Assembly (NCBI GenBank): GCA_029204225.1 | Contig: CM055100.1 | Location: 62,059,472-62,123,471, forward strand | DNA from: Diphasiastrum complanatum | Taxonomy: Eukaryota > Streptophyta > Lycopodiopsida > Lycopodiales > Lycopodiaceae | Direction: 5' to 3' | DNA length: 64,000 nucleotides | Shown here: positions 11,693-21,466 of the stretch, piece by piece | Layout of the letters: each line of letters opens with the position of its first letter | Position numbering within the stretch: position 1 is the stretch's first letter | The notes under the pieces: model-generated | Told to the model about the DNA's origin: nothing | What the model saw: only the letters and a program-made list of their open reading frames with translations | Database searches by the model: none | Program-made: the position numbers and the translations under genes

Positions 11693-12994
11693 TTATCCTC
11701 CATTATCACATCTTAAAACTTTGATGTTAGAACTAAGTTGCTTCTCAACAAGAGATTTAACCTTTACAAAAGCTTCATATACAAGACTCTTCTTTGGCAA
11801 TAGATCTATCCAAATAAATCTAGTACAGTGATCTATGAAAGTCACATACATTAAGGCACCTCCATTAATTTCATGTGAAAACGAATGTACATCAGAATAA
11901 ATGAGATCTATAGGAGAGATAGATCTTGTCAAGGCTCTCTTGTAGGATGTCTTATGAGACTTTGAAAGTCCACAAGCCTCACATACTTTGCCACATCTTG
12001 AGAATTATTTGGGGAGGCTGAGAGCAAGCTCCTTGGAGACCATGGATTTCATTGCTCGAAGATTATGATGGCCTAATCTTTTATGCCATAACTCCACTTG
12101 TGTCATCTCCTCCCTAACCATGTTCACACTTTCAATGGCCACATTAGCATCCAATTTAAAAAGTCTTCCTTGCTAAATGCCACTAGCTATGCACTTATCA
12201 TTTTTCAAAATGGAACACACTCCATTCTTGAAATGTACATCTAGTCCATTATCCATCAATTGTCCAACACAAATCAAATTTTTAGTAATGGATGGAACAT
12301 ACAAGACATTATCTAGATCTATCCTCTTAGATGATCCTAAGCATAATGGAATAGATCCAATCCCATCTATTTTACATTCTTTATCACTAGAAGTGTATAT
12401 AGATTTCTTAGAATCATTACAAGAAAGTAAAGTAGAGAAAAAATCCTTGTTGAATGACATGTGGGAACTAGCCCACTATCAATCCACCATATGTCTTTGC
12501 TTGTAGTTGGATTTGATGCTACCATCAAGGACGTGTTGAAACCATCCTCTTCCTTCCTCCTCCTCATGTGCAAGATTGCCATGATATTCATTCCCTTGAG
12601 CATTCTTCTTTTTAAAGCATTCGGAAGCAAAGTGTCCTTTCTTTCCACAAATGAAACACTTTTACTTTGCTTTGTTCTTCTACTTCCCTTTGGAGGTAGA
12701 TCCACCATCTTTGCCCTGGGCCTCCTTGCCTTGGTGCTTCTTGGATGATTGGAACTTTTTCTTGCCTTTGGATGTGAAGCGTGCCTTCTCATCACCACCT
12801 TGTAGTGACATAGACCCCATCCTTGCTTTGAGGTGTAGCCTCCCCAGTCTCTCCTCGGCCACAAGTACATTATGTAACTTGTCAATTGTAGGAAGTTGGT
12901 CTTGGATGGCAAATTATTGAACAAGATTGTTGGATTCATAAATGCCTTTAAGTGAATCCCAAGCCTCTTTGGACGACACACAAGAAGCTACCAT
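11693..12994 (-). pseudogene. Copia-B gag C-terminal part, protease and integrase fragment
   Basis: Read on the minus strand, 12994 downward gives gag (SSKEAWDSLK), then a CCHC zinc knuckle near 12660-12618, the protease box WWIDSG near 12493-12473, the protease to integrase segment (12460-12173, LDNVLYVPSITKNLICVGQL), and the integrase core (11932-11693, IYSDVHSFSHEINGG and VLRCDNGG). It ends inside the integrase at about 11693, so RT, RNase H and the 3' LTR are missing. Frameshifts separate the pieces. The N-terminal gag lies at 17411-17641 on the far side of the TIR element. Confidence 0.88.
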
Positions 12995-13027
12995 TAGGGC
13001 CCTTTTTGAACTCAAAAAAAGCCTCTT
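12992..13027 (+). repeat. Left terminal inverted repeat
   Basis: It starts CATTAGGGCCCTTTTTGAAC and is the reverse complement of 17378-17413 with about three mismatches. The repeat is itself nearly palindromic (AGGGCCCTTTTTGA against TCAAAAAAAGCCT), so each end can fold into a hairpin. Confidence 0.85.
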
Positions 13028-13194
13028 CCTTGCCTAAACAAGTTTGATAATCTGGATTAATTAACTTGTTAATAGTCCTATGTGGCAATTCACCTTGGGC
13101 TTAGCTTGAGTTAAAACCTAGTCACATAGGTTGCATTTGAACCTAGTATATTAAATAAATAAAGATTGCAATTTAATGCTTGTAAAAAGATTTA

Positions 13195-13342
13195 TGAAGT
13201 GTTGAACTTCTTTTAACACTTCATTCGTAGTTTTTTTAGGCTTGTTTTGGAGAGAAACAAGGTTGCAAATTTTTTTGCATTTCATTTTGAAATGTGAACT
13301 AAAAACACGGTACAAGGGGGGTACCCCCCCCTTGTACCATTC
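13195..13342 (+). repeat. Left subterminal inverted repeat (about 148 bp)
   Basis: It begins TGAAGTGTT and ends at a GGTACAAGGGGGG / CCTTGTACC palindrome. Its reverse complement is found at 17030-17173 with clear similarity along the whole length, including the TTAGG(C/T)TTGTTTTGGA block. It begins with its own small hairpin (TGAAGTGTT / AACACTTCA). It may mark a second, inner element rather than an extension of the outer TIR. Confidence 0.8.
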
Positions 13343-13439
13343 AGAGGTTGTCCGCACACACATGCTAAGGGATAGGGTTGAGTCCTTGTCTAGAGAGATG
13401 GAGCCTCTACGTCGCCAAAACACGAAAACAAAGATTTTC

Positions 13440-14383
13440 GAGTCGTTTCCCATTCGAGTGACGAATCTAAGGACAAAAGATTCGAGAGGCAGCCTACTGC
13501 TACAGTTCCTATAAACCAGGATGGTGCCGGACCTAGCAGAGCAGACAAAGGCAAAGGAATTGCTATCCTAGGAGGATCTCCTAGAAAGTCGACAAGACCA
13601 CGAAGAGCGCCAGCAAGATACGTGCCAAGCAGCTCCACCTCTACATCAGAAGAGTTCTGTGGATTCAGTCGCGAACCACAGACTTTCGAGGAAACGATTG
13701 AATGTCCAGAAAAGGACAGATGGATCCAAGCCATGAACGAAGAAATGGAGTCCTTGAGGAAGAACCAGGTATGGATGTTGCAGCCATTACCACATAAGCG
13801 CAAGACTGTCAAATACAAATGGGTTTTCAAGCTCAAGTACGGACCAGATGGGAATGTCTTGAAATACAAGACAAGATTGGTAGCAAAGGGATTTTCTCAG
13901 AGATATGGTATTGACTACTTTGAAACCTTCTCTCCTGTCATCAAACATTTGTCCCTACGTCTATTATTTGCATATGTAGCTGCTTATGACCTCAAGATCC
14001 ACATTGTGGACGAGAAGACAGCCTTCTTGCATGGCGAGCTAGACGAAGAGGTCTATATGGATCAACCCCCAGGATATGTCGCGAATTCACTTCCTGAATA
14101 TGCATGCAGAATGCATAGAAGTATCTACGGTCTGAAATAGTTAGCTCGACAATGGCACAAAAAGAAAGATCAAGCCCTAAAATCATTAGAATTCAAGCCA
14201 CTGATGGTTGATTCTAATGTGTATGTTAGAGTTATAGATGGGCAGATTATCATTGTGACTATATATGTGGACGACACTCTGATACTTTGCAAGAGTGAGC
14301 AGCTGATTGCTGAAGTGAAGATAGACATCTCGAAACATTTCGAGATTGTGGACCTGGGAGAAGCCAGGTGTTACTTGTCGACG
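13440..14383 (+). pseudogene. Copia-C RT half, inverted relative to its integrase half
   Basis: On the plus strand, after a poorly conserved linker, the RT begins near 13660 (FCGFSREPQTFEE). It continues through KWVFKLKYGPDG, VAKGFSQRYGIDYFETFSPV and IYVDDTLIL near 14258, with one stop at 14138-14140. It ends near 14383 in the block EIVDLGEARCYL. RNase H and the 3' LTR are absent. The next bases are the integrase-linker of the same family on the opposite strand, so this half is in inverted orientation. The junction lies at a GTCGAC hexamer. Confidence 0.85.
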
Positions 14384-16625
14384 TCTCTAACAATCTTCAC
14401 TAGATTCATCTCTGGCATGTAGATCATGTAGTATGACGAATGATTGTCATACCCGACAAGATATCCTAATTCAACTTTCTCATCAAGCTTTTTTCGAAGC
14501 GGATATGTGCATAAGTTGCACAGCCAAAAATCTGAACATGTGTCAGATTGGATTTTCTACCCCACCATAATGTGTGTGGTGTCATGTGAGGAACACCTGA
14601 TTTGCCTGTCCTATTTTGGATGTAGGCGACTATAGCTACTGCTTCAGCCCATAGCACACTTGATGCCTTCAAATAGGCCATCATGCACCTTGCGGCATCC
14701 ATGAGTGTCATTTCTTTCTCTCAGCTACACCATTGTGTTGTGGTGTATAGGATGTAGTCCTTCTGTGAAGGATTCCTTGATCATTACAGAAGTCAGTGAA
14801 GTGTTTGAGATGTATTCTCCACCACGATCAGTCCTGATCTACTTCACATTGCTTCCTGTGCATCTTTTTTCCAGTTCACGTATTTTGTGAACTTGCCGAG
14901 TGCATCTAATTTGTTGTGAATGAAGTAGACCCATGCGAATTTGCTGTAATTATCAATGAAGGTGATATAGTACTTCGAGCCTCCTACTGAGATCACATCG
15001 AAAGGTCCACAGATGTCCAAATGTACCAGCTCCAGAATCTTTGTTGTTCTGTAGGAGTCTCTAGTGAAAGGAGTTCGGGACATATTGCCCTTCATGCACG
15101 CATCACAAGTTGTCGATTTGGTTGCATTCGTGATGCTTACCCCTATGATAGCTCCATGTTGACTTGCTTGACATTGAGTTCATGTGGCATAGTCTCATGT
15201 GCCATAGAACATCTGTAGAATCATGGGCTTGATGCATTTGATATGTCGACAGGTGTACTCTCAAGTGATAAAGGTTGTCTTTCCGTCTTCCTTGCGTGAC
15301 AAGTGTGCTGGTGCTGCCATCAATGACATTGCATGTTTCATTTGAGAATGTCACATGCATCCCAGCGTCTGCTATTCTTGCGACTGATAGCAGGTCTTGT
15401 TGTAGTGTGAGTACGAATAGAACATCTCCTAGTTGTCTGTCTCTACTGTTTGTGTTGAGCCACAATGGACCAATACCATTCACTTGATGTTTCAATCTGT
15501 CTCCAAGAACTATAAATCTTGATGGATATATACCCCAAAAGTTAGACATTATCCGTCTTGATGTAATGAAGTGTGAGGTAGCTTGCGAATCAAGGATTAC
15601 CTATTATGTGTCAGATGTAGATGCTGCACACACGTCTATACACAGATAGGTTGTCGAATTTCGGTTGTCGACCTTTCTTCGCCCTCTTTGAGCTTTTTGG
15701 CTATTCGACGTAGGATGAACTATTATTCTCTCGTTTGCCTTGAGGCTGCTTGTTCCTCGGGTTCTGGTGGCAATCCATGGCTGCATGACCCTTCTCGTGG
15801 CAATGGATACACTCGATCTTTGGATTTAGCCAACACAAATCAGTAGAATGTCCTTTGTGTTTGCATCTCACGCACACTTTTTTGTCACCATTCTGTTGTC
15901 TTGGCTTTCCTTTGCTCTTCCATCTACCTTTGCTGGCTCTCTCTATTTGTTGGTCTTGATTTTGCTTTCGATCTGACTCCCTCTTAGGCTTGAACTACGT
16001 TTTTGGCTTCTCTTTGTTGTTGTAGAGAGCTTGGTTAGAAGCGTCCTTGTGATCAAGGTGCTCACAAGCTTCGACTTCTCCTCGAATCTCGATATCTGTC
16101 TTTTCAAGTGTCATAGTTGGATCCTTTGCTAGCAATGTTCAAGTTGTTTGAAAAGATCTTGGTAAAGCTCATAACGAATAAGTGAGCTACTCCGCTGATA
16201 CTACATTCTCTATTCCGACATTGTGTAACGAAAGGAACGGATCTTCATCTTTCTGATAAAAGACGTGAGGTCGCTACCATCCCATCGCAGGTTTGTCAGC
16301 TGATCTTCGAGAAGCATGATCTGGCTTCATAATTTCGTTTGAAATCTGGTGAGCAATGTGTCCCACAATGTTAGGCTATCATCTTTTTGGTGCCATCTAC
16401 CCAGGGAAATAGCCCTTTTCCTTTTAGTATGAGAGAGGTCTTCACCTTCTATGCTAGAAAGTTGGACCTTGATGAATCGAGAATTGTGCAAATCTTCGAC
16501 TGCATGCTGCTTATTGATGCCATTGATGTGAACTGTTCTTCAGTTTGTTTTCTGGTTTCTTGTTTTTAATGCTTATCTCCCGGATCTGATAGACTTTAAT
16601 TATCAGCTCTCGGATATGAGCCTGA
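14384..16625 (-). pseudogene. Copia-C gag, protease and integrase half
   Basis: On the minus strand from the leader near 16600 down to 14384 the order is gag, protease region, integrase. Gag has two adjacent CCHC zinc knuckles, CVRCKHKGHSTDLC near 15878-15837 and CIHCHEKGHAAMDC near 15813-15772. The post-protease segment is at 15549-15103 (QQDLLSVARIADAG). Integrase pieces are at 15095-14844 (VHLDICGPFDV) and 14711-14466 (AARCMMAYLKASSVLWAEAV). The half ends with NLVKIVRDVD at the inversion point. Many stops and shifts are present. It resembles Copia-D in sequence. Confidence 0.85.
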
Positions 16626-16711
16626 GGCTTTGATACCACTGATGACTCGAATTGAGCAGAAGCTAGAACGTCGGTCATATAATAAGATGATATTGATTCT
16701 GTGCTGAAATT
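16626..16711 (-). repeat. Copia-C primer binding site and LTR remnant
   Basis: On the minus strand TGGTATCAAAGCC (16638-16626) is an initiator-tRNA primer binding site, one base after an LTR end in CA (16641-16640). Only about 70 bases of LTR remain before a poly-C tract of the GC-rich block begins near 16711. This confirms the orientation of the gag to integrase half. Confidence 0.8.
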
Positions 16712-17030
16712 CAAGGGGGGGGGGGGTAACCCCCCGGTCCCTTCCACGCTCCCTCTTGCACGACCACTGTCTCCGCTGCCATGCAGGGCTTTTCTTTGCA
16801 ACCCCCCCTTAGGGCCGCTGACCCGGCTCGGCGCCCACCTCCCGACACCCGGGTGATACAAGGGTACAAAAGACCCGAGCTAAAAGGGAGGCGCCCGGGT
16901 GCGTGTCTGGGTTCTCCTGGGATTTGGGCGCCGAACCGGGCCAGCGGCCCTAAGGGGGGTTGCGAGCAGGAGACACACAAACCCCCCCCGACCCCACCCC
17001 CCCGACATTTCAAATTTTTTTTTGTAATGG
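16711..17030. repeat. GC-rich foldback block with long C and G runs
   Basis: The block is strikingly GC-rich in an AT-rich window. An arm near 16796-16840 (CCCTTAGGGCCGCTGACCC) recurs inverted near 16926-16964 (GGGCCAGCGGCCCTAAGGGG). It is bordered by runs of at least eight G or C bases and, just to the right, by a GGTACAAGGGGG / CCCCCTTGTACC palindrome. ORFs across it on both strands are proline- and glycine-rich and look like composition artefacts. It could be a miniature inverted-repeat element nested in the TIR element. Confidence 0.7.
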
Positions 17031-17173
17031 TACAAGGGGGGGGTACCCCCCTTGTACCCTGTTTTTAATCCACATTTCAAGATAAAATACAAAAAACTTT
17101 TGCAACCCAGTTTCTTTCCAAAACAAACCTAAAAAAAATATTGATGAAGTGTTAAAAAAATTTCAGCACTTCA
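17030..17173 (-). repeat. Right subterminal inverted repeat
   Basis: This is the inverted partner of 13195-13342. It starts at the GGTACAAGGGGG palindrome and ends AGCACTTCA. The stretch from 17174 to 17377 has no counterpart on the left side, so the outer and inner inverted repeats are separated by unrelated sequence. Confidence 0.8.
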
Positions 17174-17377
17174 CAAATTCAAAATTGAAATTTGTGCCTT
17201 GACATTGTCATCAATAAGGGGCTAGGGGAGCATAGTTATAGTGTGGTTAGTGGGTGAGTTAGATTTTGAGGAATTCATCTAAGCCATTGGATGTGCCATG
17301 TCATATGGACCATTCTATCTCAATTGTCACTCTTTTATTGGTACATATGTCATCATTAACACTAATTATAATTAGTG

Positions 17378-17413
17378 AAGAGGCCCTTTTTGAGTCCAAA
17401 AAGGGCCCTAATG
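17378..17413 (-). repeat. Right terminal inverted repeat
   Basis: It ends AAAAAGGGCCCTAATG and is the inverted partner of 12992-13027. The TA at 17409-17410 matches the TA at 12995-12996 as a putative target duplication. Copia-B gag resumes at about 17411. Confidence 0.85.
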
Positions 17414-17641
17414 CTCTTTCAAGAGGTCATTGCTTACATTTATTTTTAAGCAATGCAAGGCCAATCTAGCCTTCTTGTATTTTACTTGTTCTTGACCTCC
17501 TTGAGGTTCTACCTCCTCTCCAAGAACAATATCATAGAGGTCATGGATCGCCATTAGTGATTCCATCCTCACTGTCCATATGGAATTTGTGGATGTTAGT
17601 CTCTCACAAGATTCTAACAAGAATCCACCCATGGATGACAT
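17411..17641 (-). pseudogene. Copia-B gag N-terminus
   Basis: The frame begins MSSMGGFLLESCERL at 17641, the conserved start seen in the gags of Copia-A and Copia-F, and runs through MALHCLK-like sequence (LALHCLKINVSNDLLKE) to the TIR element junction at 17411. The continuation (SSKEAWDSLK) is at 12994 and below. I chose the internal methionine at 17641 rather than the upstream one because this is where family similarity begins. No primer binding site or LTR was found above it. Confidence 0.85.
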
Positions 17642-17929
17642 AATGAATGAGCTGCTTATGAAATGCACAAAGATTTCATAAAAATGAATGATCTAAGATA
17701 GTATTCTAGTTCACTAAAAATCTTCTAGTCTCGGCCCAATCAACCTTGCCCAAGCTTGGATGATGGTATAATAGATTCACCCTAGCAATTTCACTCTCTC
17801 AAAGTTTGATTTTAGCACTCTCTTGCTTGAATTTACTTCACCTTCTTAAGATCTGAACAAATCAGCCTTAATGATCTGACCTAATGCTTCAAATTAAATG
17901 CATAAATGATTCAAACCTCTATGTTATCA

Positions 17930-18526
17930 TTAGCATTTGATAGATTGAACTAGATCTAGACAAGGCACTAAAAAGCATGAAAATTGGATAAGTATGCAAG
18001 ATTTTGGACAAATTAAAACATGGAACACTTCCACACAGGTATTGTACGGTCTCACACATGTGGATATAATAGATGACTGAACAGAGGATTCTGCAATAGG
18101 AGGGTGAGCAACAGAAACTTCCTCATCATCCAGGATCTGAACTAACAGGAAAAGTACAAAACCAATCTGGTATTCAACCAATCGACATTTCTTGTTGTAA
18201 TAAGGACACATTGAACTGCTTTTAAAAAGATCAAACAATTTGGTGAACATTCTATCTAGCCTATGTCTGAAAGCTGGGAAGAAATGAACAAGATCAGTAT
18301 AATGCATGTACGAGAGTGAATCTATGGAGATAATAGACTTACTGAGTATATCCCTGAATCTAACATAATGTTCATAAAATACATCAAAATTTGGTTGTGC
18401 AATATTGAAAACATGTAAATATGGCCTGAATAGACTGTGGAAGTAGTCTAGATTTTCGGTAATCCCAAATTCAGTAAAAAATGAACTCAGGCCCGAATCT
18501 CGTGTAGATCCTGAGGAAGAGGCCAT
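17930..18526 (-). CDS. Hypothetical ORF, 198 residues
   Basis: The frame stays open upstream to 18784, but a methionine at 18526 (MASSSGSTRDSGLSSFFTEF) starts a better-looking protein. It is rich in aromatic and hydrophobic residues (YFHSLFRPYLHVF, HYTDLVHFFPAF), is probably helical, and has no signal peptide or clear membrane segment. I recognise no family. It lies just upstream of Copia-B gag on the same strand and could be an extra ORF in the 5' part of that element, or unrelated. No frameshift or stop breaks it. Confidence 0.35.
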   Translation of the reverse strand: MASSSGSTRDSGLSSFFTEFGITENLDYFHSLFRPYLHVFNIAQPNFDVFYEHYVRFRDILSKSIISIDSLSYMHYTDLVHFFPAFRHRLDRMFTKLFDLFKSSSMCPYYNKKCRLVEYQIGFVLFLLVQILDDEEVSVAHPPIAESSVQSSIISTCVRPYNTCVEVFHVLICPKSCILIQFSCFLVPCLDLVQSIKC

Positions 18527-18861
18527 GGCACTACGACAGATATCGCACATGTGCGCGAGGGAGACAAAACGAAACAAAACTAACTCTAAAGATCGCGCAC
18601 AAGAGGTATATGTACGGTAGGTAGCAATTGAATAACGCACTTGTGCGCAAGTAGAGATCGATGAATAAAATGGACAACAAAGCGCACGCACAAGAGCGAT
18701 ATGTTGTGAATTTTGAGAAAGAAAAAAGTAAAAAATTAATCGGGATTTGTGCCTTTTATACTGAAATTTCACACTTGTGGTCAACGGTCAACGGACACGT
18801 GTTCATTCTTGATTGGTCTGCAGGCACTGGCATTGGTATGGGAAAGCCGATAAACTGAATA

Positions 18862-18888
18862 AAATGTCATAACAGAGTTATGACATTT
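18862..18888. repeat. Perfect 12-bp hairpin with 3-base loop
   Basis: AAATGTCATAAC and GTTATGACATTT are exact reverse complements separated by AGA. Possible roles are a transposon-terminal hairpin or a transcription stop structure. No CTRR Helitron end follows it in the expected spacing on either strand. Confidence 0.7.
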
Positions 18889-18929
18889 ATGCATATATTA
18901 GTGACAAATATGACTTTTATAATCATCCC

Positions 18930-19460
18930 TATAAACGTCGCTATCTTCTTTTTTAATCATCGCTAGTGGCCCGTTGCCTCGCGGCATTTATAGCGACATA
19001 TCAGCGACAAAAATGACAAAACTAGCGACATTTTTGCGATGATTAAACATCTTCTGGCGACACATAATCGTCACTACGCATCTCTAAATACATCACCAGG
19101 CAATTACTGTTGCGAATCATTGTCGTGCCAATTGAAATTATGAGTGAGTGTCACTCAGGATGTTTAGGTGATGGTTAAGTGTCGCTATAACATCGAATCA
19201 TATTCAAGCACAAAATTTGAAACAAAGTGGATCATCGCGCAGCGAGTTACAAACATTGCAAACACTCTCGGGTTTGCTTTCTATGCAGAATATACAATTT
19301 TGCAGGGAGACACTTGTACGTCGCCCCCCAACATTTGTTGGGTTTCACAAAAAAACTTTAGCGACGTTTGTGCGACACATACTTTAGCATCGCACAAATG
19401 TCGCCTTCTTTTTTTTAGAGTTTTGGGTAACGTCGCCCAACGACGTTTAGTTTGGAATCA
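18930..19460. repeat. CACTA-like subterminal motif cluster
   Basis: Short motifs of the form GCGACATTTNTGCGA recur in both orientations, for example TAGCGACATATCAGCGAC, AGCGACATTTTTGCGATG and the inverted pair GCGACGTTTGTGCGA / TCGCACAAATGTCGC near 19358-19403. Dense, two-orientation short repeats are typical of transposase-binding subterminal regions of CACTA elements. No CACTA terminus was found, so the assignment is tentative. Copia-E inserted about 350 bases downstream. Confidence 0.5.
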
Positions 19461-19813
19461 AAAAAAAATTGGGGCCCGCGGGTGCTCATTTGTACCTGCA
19501 AGGCCCCATTTTTTTTGTTGAGAGTACAAGATACACGACTTCTCTCGTTTTTTAGAGGATTCTTGTGCTATTTTCAAGGTGAGCACTAGCATTGATCAAA
19601 ATTGCTCATGCTTTTTGTGCTACGTATTCTAAATCATAATGTGCATGTATACGTATTCTATTTACAAAAAAATATTAATAGTTTTACATGTGCAGCTTAA
19701 GTTTTCATCTGAGAAGAAGGCATCACCTCTGCGAATGTCTTCTTCCTCGTTGTCATCGCCCCCGCCGCTGCTGCTAGTGCCCGCCTCCGTCGTTGTCGTC
19801 CCCTCCTCTTGTG
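19461..19813. other. Flank of Copia-E, possible exon-intron remnant
   Basis: A CAAG-GTGAGC splice-donor-like site lies near 19579, with a pyrimidine-poor stretch and GTGCAG near 19692-19697, followed by a C-rich exon-like segment up to the Copia-E LTR. No protein family is recognised. It may be the 5' end of a transposon gene interrupted by Copia-E. Confidence 0.3.
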
Positions 19814-20472
19814 TGTAAAAATTGTCAACATTTCCTTGACTAGTTTTGAGCCAAATTTGGTAATTTTGGCATATAGTTTTGGACCTAACCTTTCACACAT
19901 GTGGAAGAGGTCTAGATACTTTTATTTTAGTATATATTTCATATTGAAGAAGTTTCAAACTTCAGGACCTTCGAAATGACACCAAAATAATGTCATTTGG
20001 ACATATAGATCAAAATTGGTTATTTTAGGCTAGTGATGCTCTAAAATTGGGTCCTAAGTTCTAGAGAGAGGAGAGAGAGTCATCTCTCTCACCTATATTA
20101 GGCTGAATTTCGTGGAGAAACAGGTTGAAGAAACTTTTGTATTGTTTCATTGAGATCAATAGATCATTGTCATTGTTTCTTCCTCCATTGAGAGCATTGC
20201 TTTGTGTATTGTCTTCAAGCTATTGTGTATGTGATCTTAGGAGCTTTTCAAAAGTGGTAGGCTGCTGTAGTACGGCCTGTATGCTGTTATTTTTTGCCAC
20301 CAACACTACTTTACTTTAGTTTCTTTTGTTCTTTGAATGCTTGTTCAAGTTCTTGTGCATCAAAGGTAGCATTAGGATGCTTTGCCATTTCTAGCTTTTG
20401 TAGCTTGTTGTGCAAAGATCTTAGCCAAATCTTTTGGAATATTGGATCCATTAAAGATCCACTTTTTTCACA
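19814..20472 (+). repeat. 5' LTR of Copia-E (659 bp)
   Basis: It aligns along its length with 28815-29425. It carries about 48 extra bases near 19910-19960. The GTACGGCCTGTATG block and the TTCTTTTGTTCTTTGAATGC end are shared. The palindrome seen in the 3' copy is degenerate here (TTTCACACATGTGGAAG). Confidence 0.93.
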
Positions 20473-20484
20473 CGGTATCAAAGC
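20473..20484 (+). promoter_or_regulatory. Primer binding site of Copia-E
   Basis: CGGTATCAAAGC directly follows the LTR and differs at its first base from the standard initiator-tRNA site TGGTATCA. It fixes the LTR end at 20472. The following leader, 20485-21461, is non-coding with no recognised feature and continues at 25400-25555 after Copia-D. Confidence 0.85.
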
Positions 20485-21466
20485 TGATTGGCCATTATCT
20501 TTAGTAAGGTTTCCATTTTTGGTGATATTTGGATGTTTGATCAAGTTCTAGCATGATTATGCATTGCATTGTTGATCAAACCTCACTAACCTTTGTTTTG
20601 TGAGTTGAACTTGTGGATCAGAAGCATATTTCAGGTCTATTGAAAATCAGAGGCTGAGAAGAAGCTATTTTGGATCAGATCATCACATCTAATCATTTGG
20701 TGATTGTGAGGCTTGTGCATATTCCATACTAACAATGTTCTTTTCATTCGATTTTTGACAATCTCCATTTTTTGGATGAACACTCTCCTTAAATGGATGA
20801 ACCTTCTTCTTAAGTTGATGACAAATGCTATTTTGAGCGAGTTTTTAATTCTCCTAAAGGTTGAGCAAAGCTCCCATTTGAATGAAAGATCCCCTTTTTG
20901 GATGAACATATTGTAAGCTCCATTGTGAAGAGCATATTGTAAAGATTGTCATCAATTTTGGTACAAAATTTGGTTCACTTTGTTGAGCATGTAAGTAACT
21001 CTCCTTATGTAATTTGATTGGAGCATTTGCTGGAAGGTTTTAACCACTTAATAGGTTGAGGAACATTCTCACATGAAGTGATCTTAGATCTACATCTAAA
21101 CATCAAGATTTGACAAGCTACTGAAGCTAGTCTTGTGATTCACTAAGTGTGCTGATACATTCACCTCTAAAGCTTGTATTTATCACTTGCTGGAGTTTAT
21201 AAACTTTTAGAAGTGTGGTTTACATGTGTTTTTACAGGTTGAAACGATATCTTAGTGCGTTGATCATATGTTGATCAAGTTTGTTCAATACTAGGTAAAC
21301 TTGGCATCCTAGTTTTGTGTATTTTCTATGAATGCAAGTAACTCTTCACACCATAACTTGATTTGGTCACTTGCTAGAAAGTTTGAGAGCTTAAGCAAGA
21401 GTCTATTCAGGTTGGTTTGAGTTTGTAATCCATTCTTAGTGTGTGCAAAGTGTTGCATGTGTTTCA

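Larger units (their letters stand above)
12997..17408. mobile_element. Non-autonomous TIR DNA element inserted in Copia-B gag
   Basis: Copia-B gag is cut between 12994 and 17411. Both junctions carry the same 36-base sequence in opposite orientation (12992-13027 and 17378-17413) with few mismatches. The boundary reads TA-GGGCCC on the left and GGGCCC-TA on the right, consistent with a TA target duplication (Tc1/mariner style). A PIF/Harbinger TTA-type site cannot be excluded. No transposase is present. The 4.4 kb interior holds a second inverted-repeat pair, a rearranged Copia-C and a GC-rich foldback, probably nested insertions. Confidence 0.75.

Noticed and set aside
16711-17068. ORFs on both strands in the GC-rich block
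   Set aside because: They overlap each other on opposite strands, are proline/glycine-rich and depend on homopolymer runs. They are explained by base composition.
18862-18888. Helitron 3' end at the perfect hairpin
   Set aside because: The CTRR ending expected about 10 bases after the hairpin is absent on both strands.
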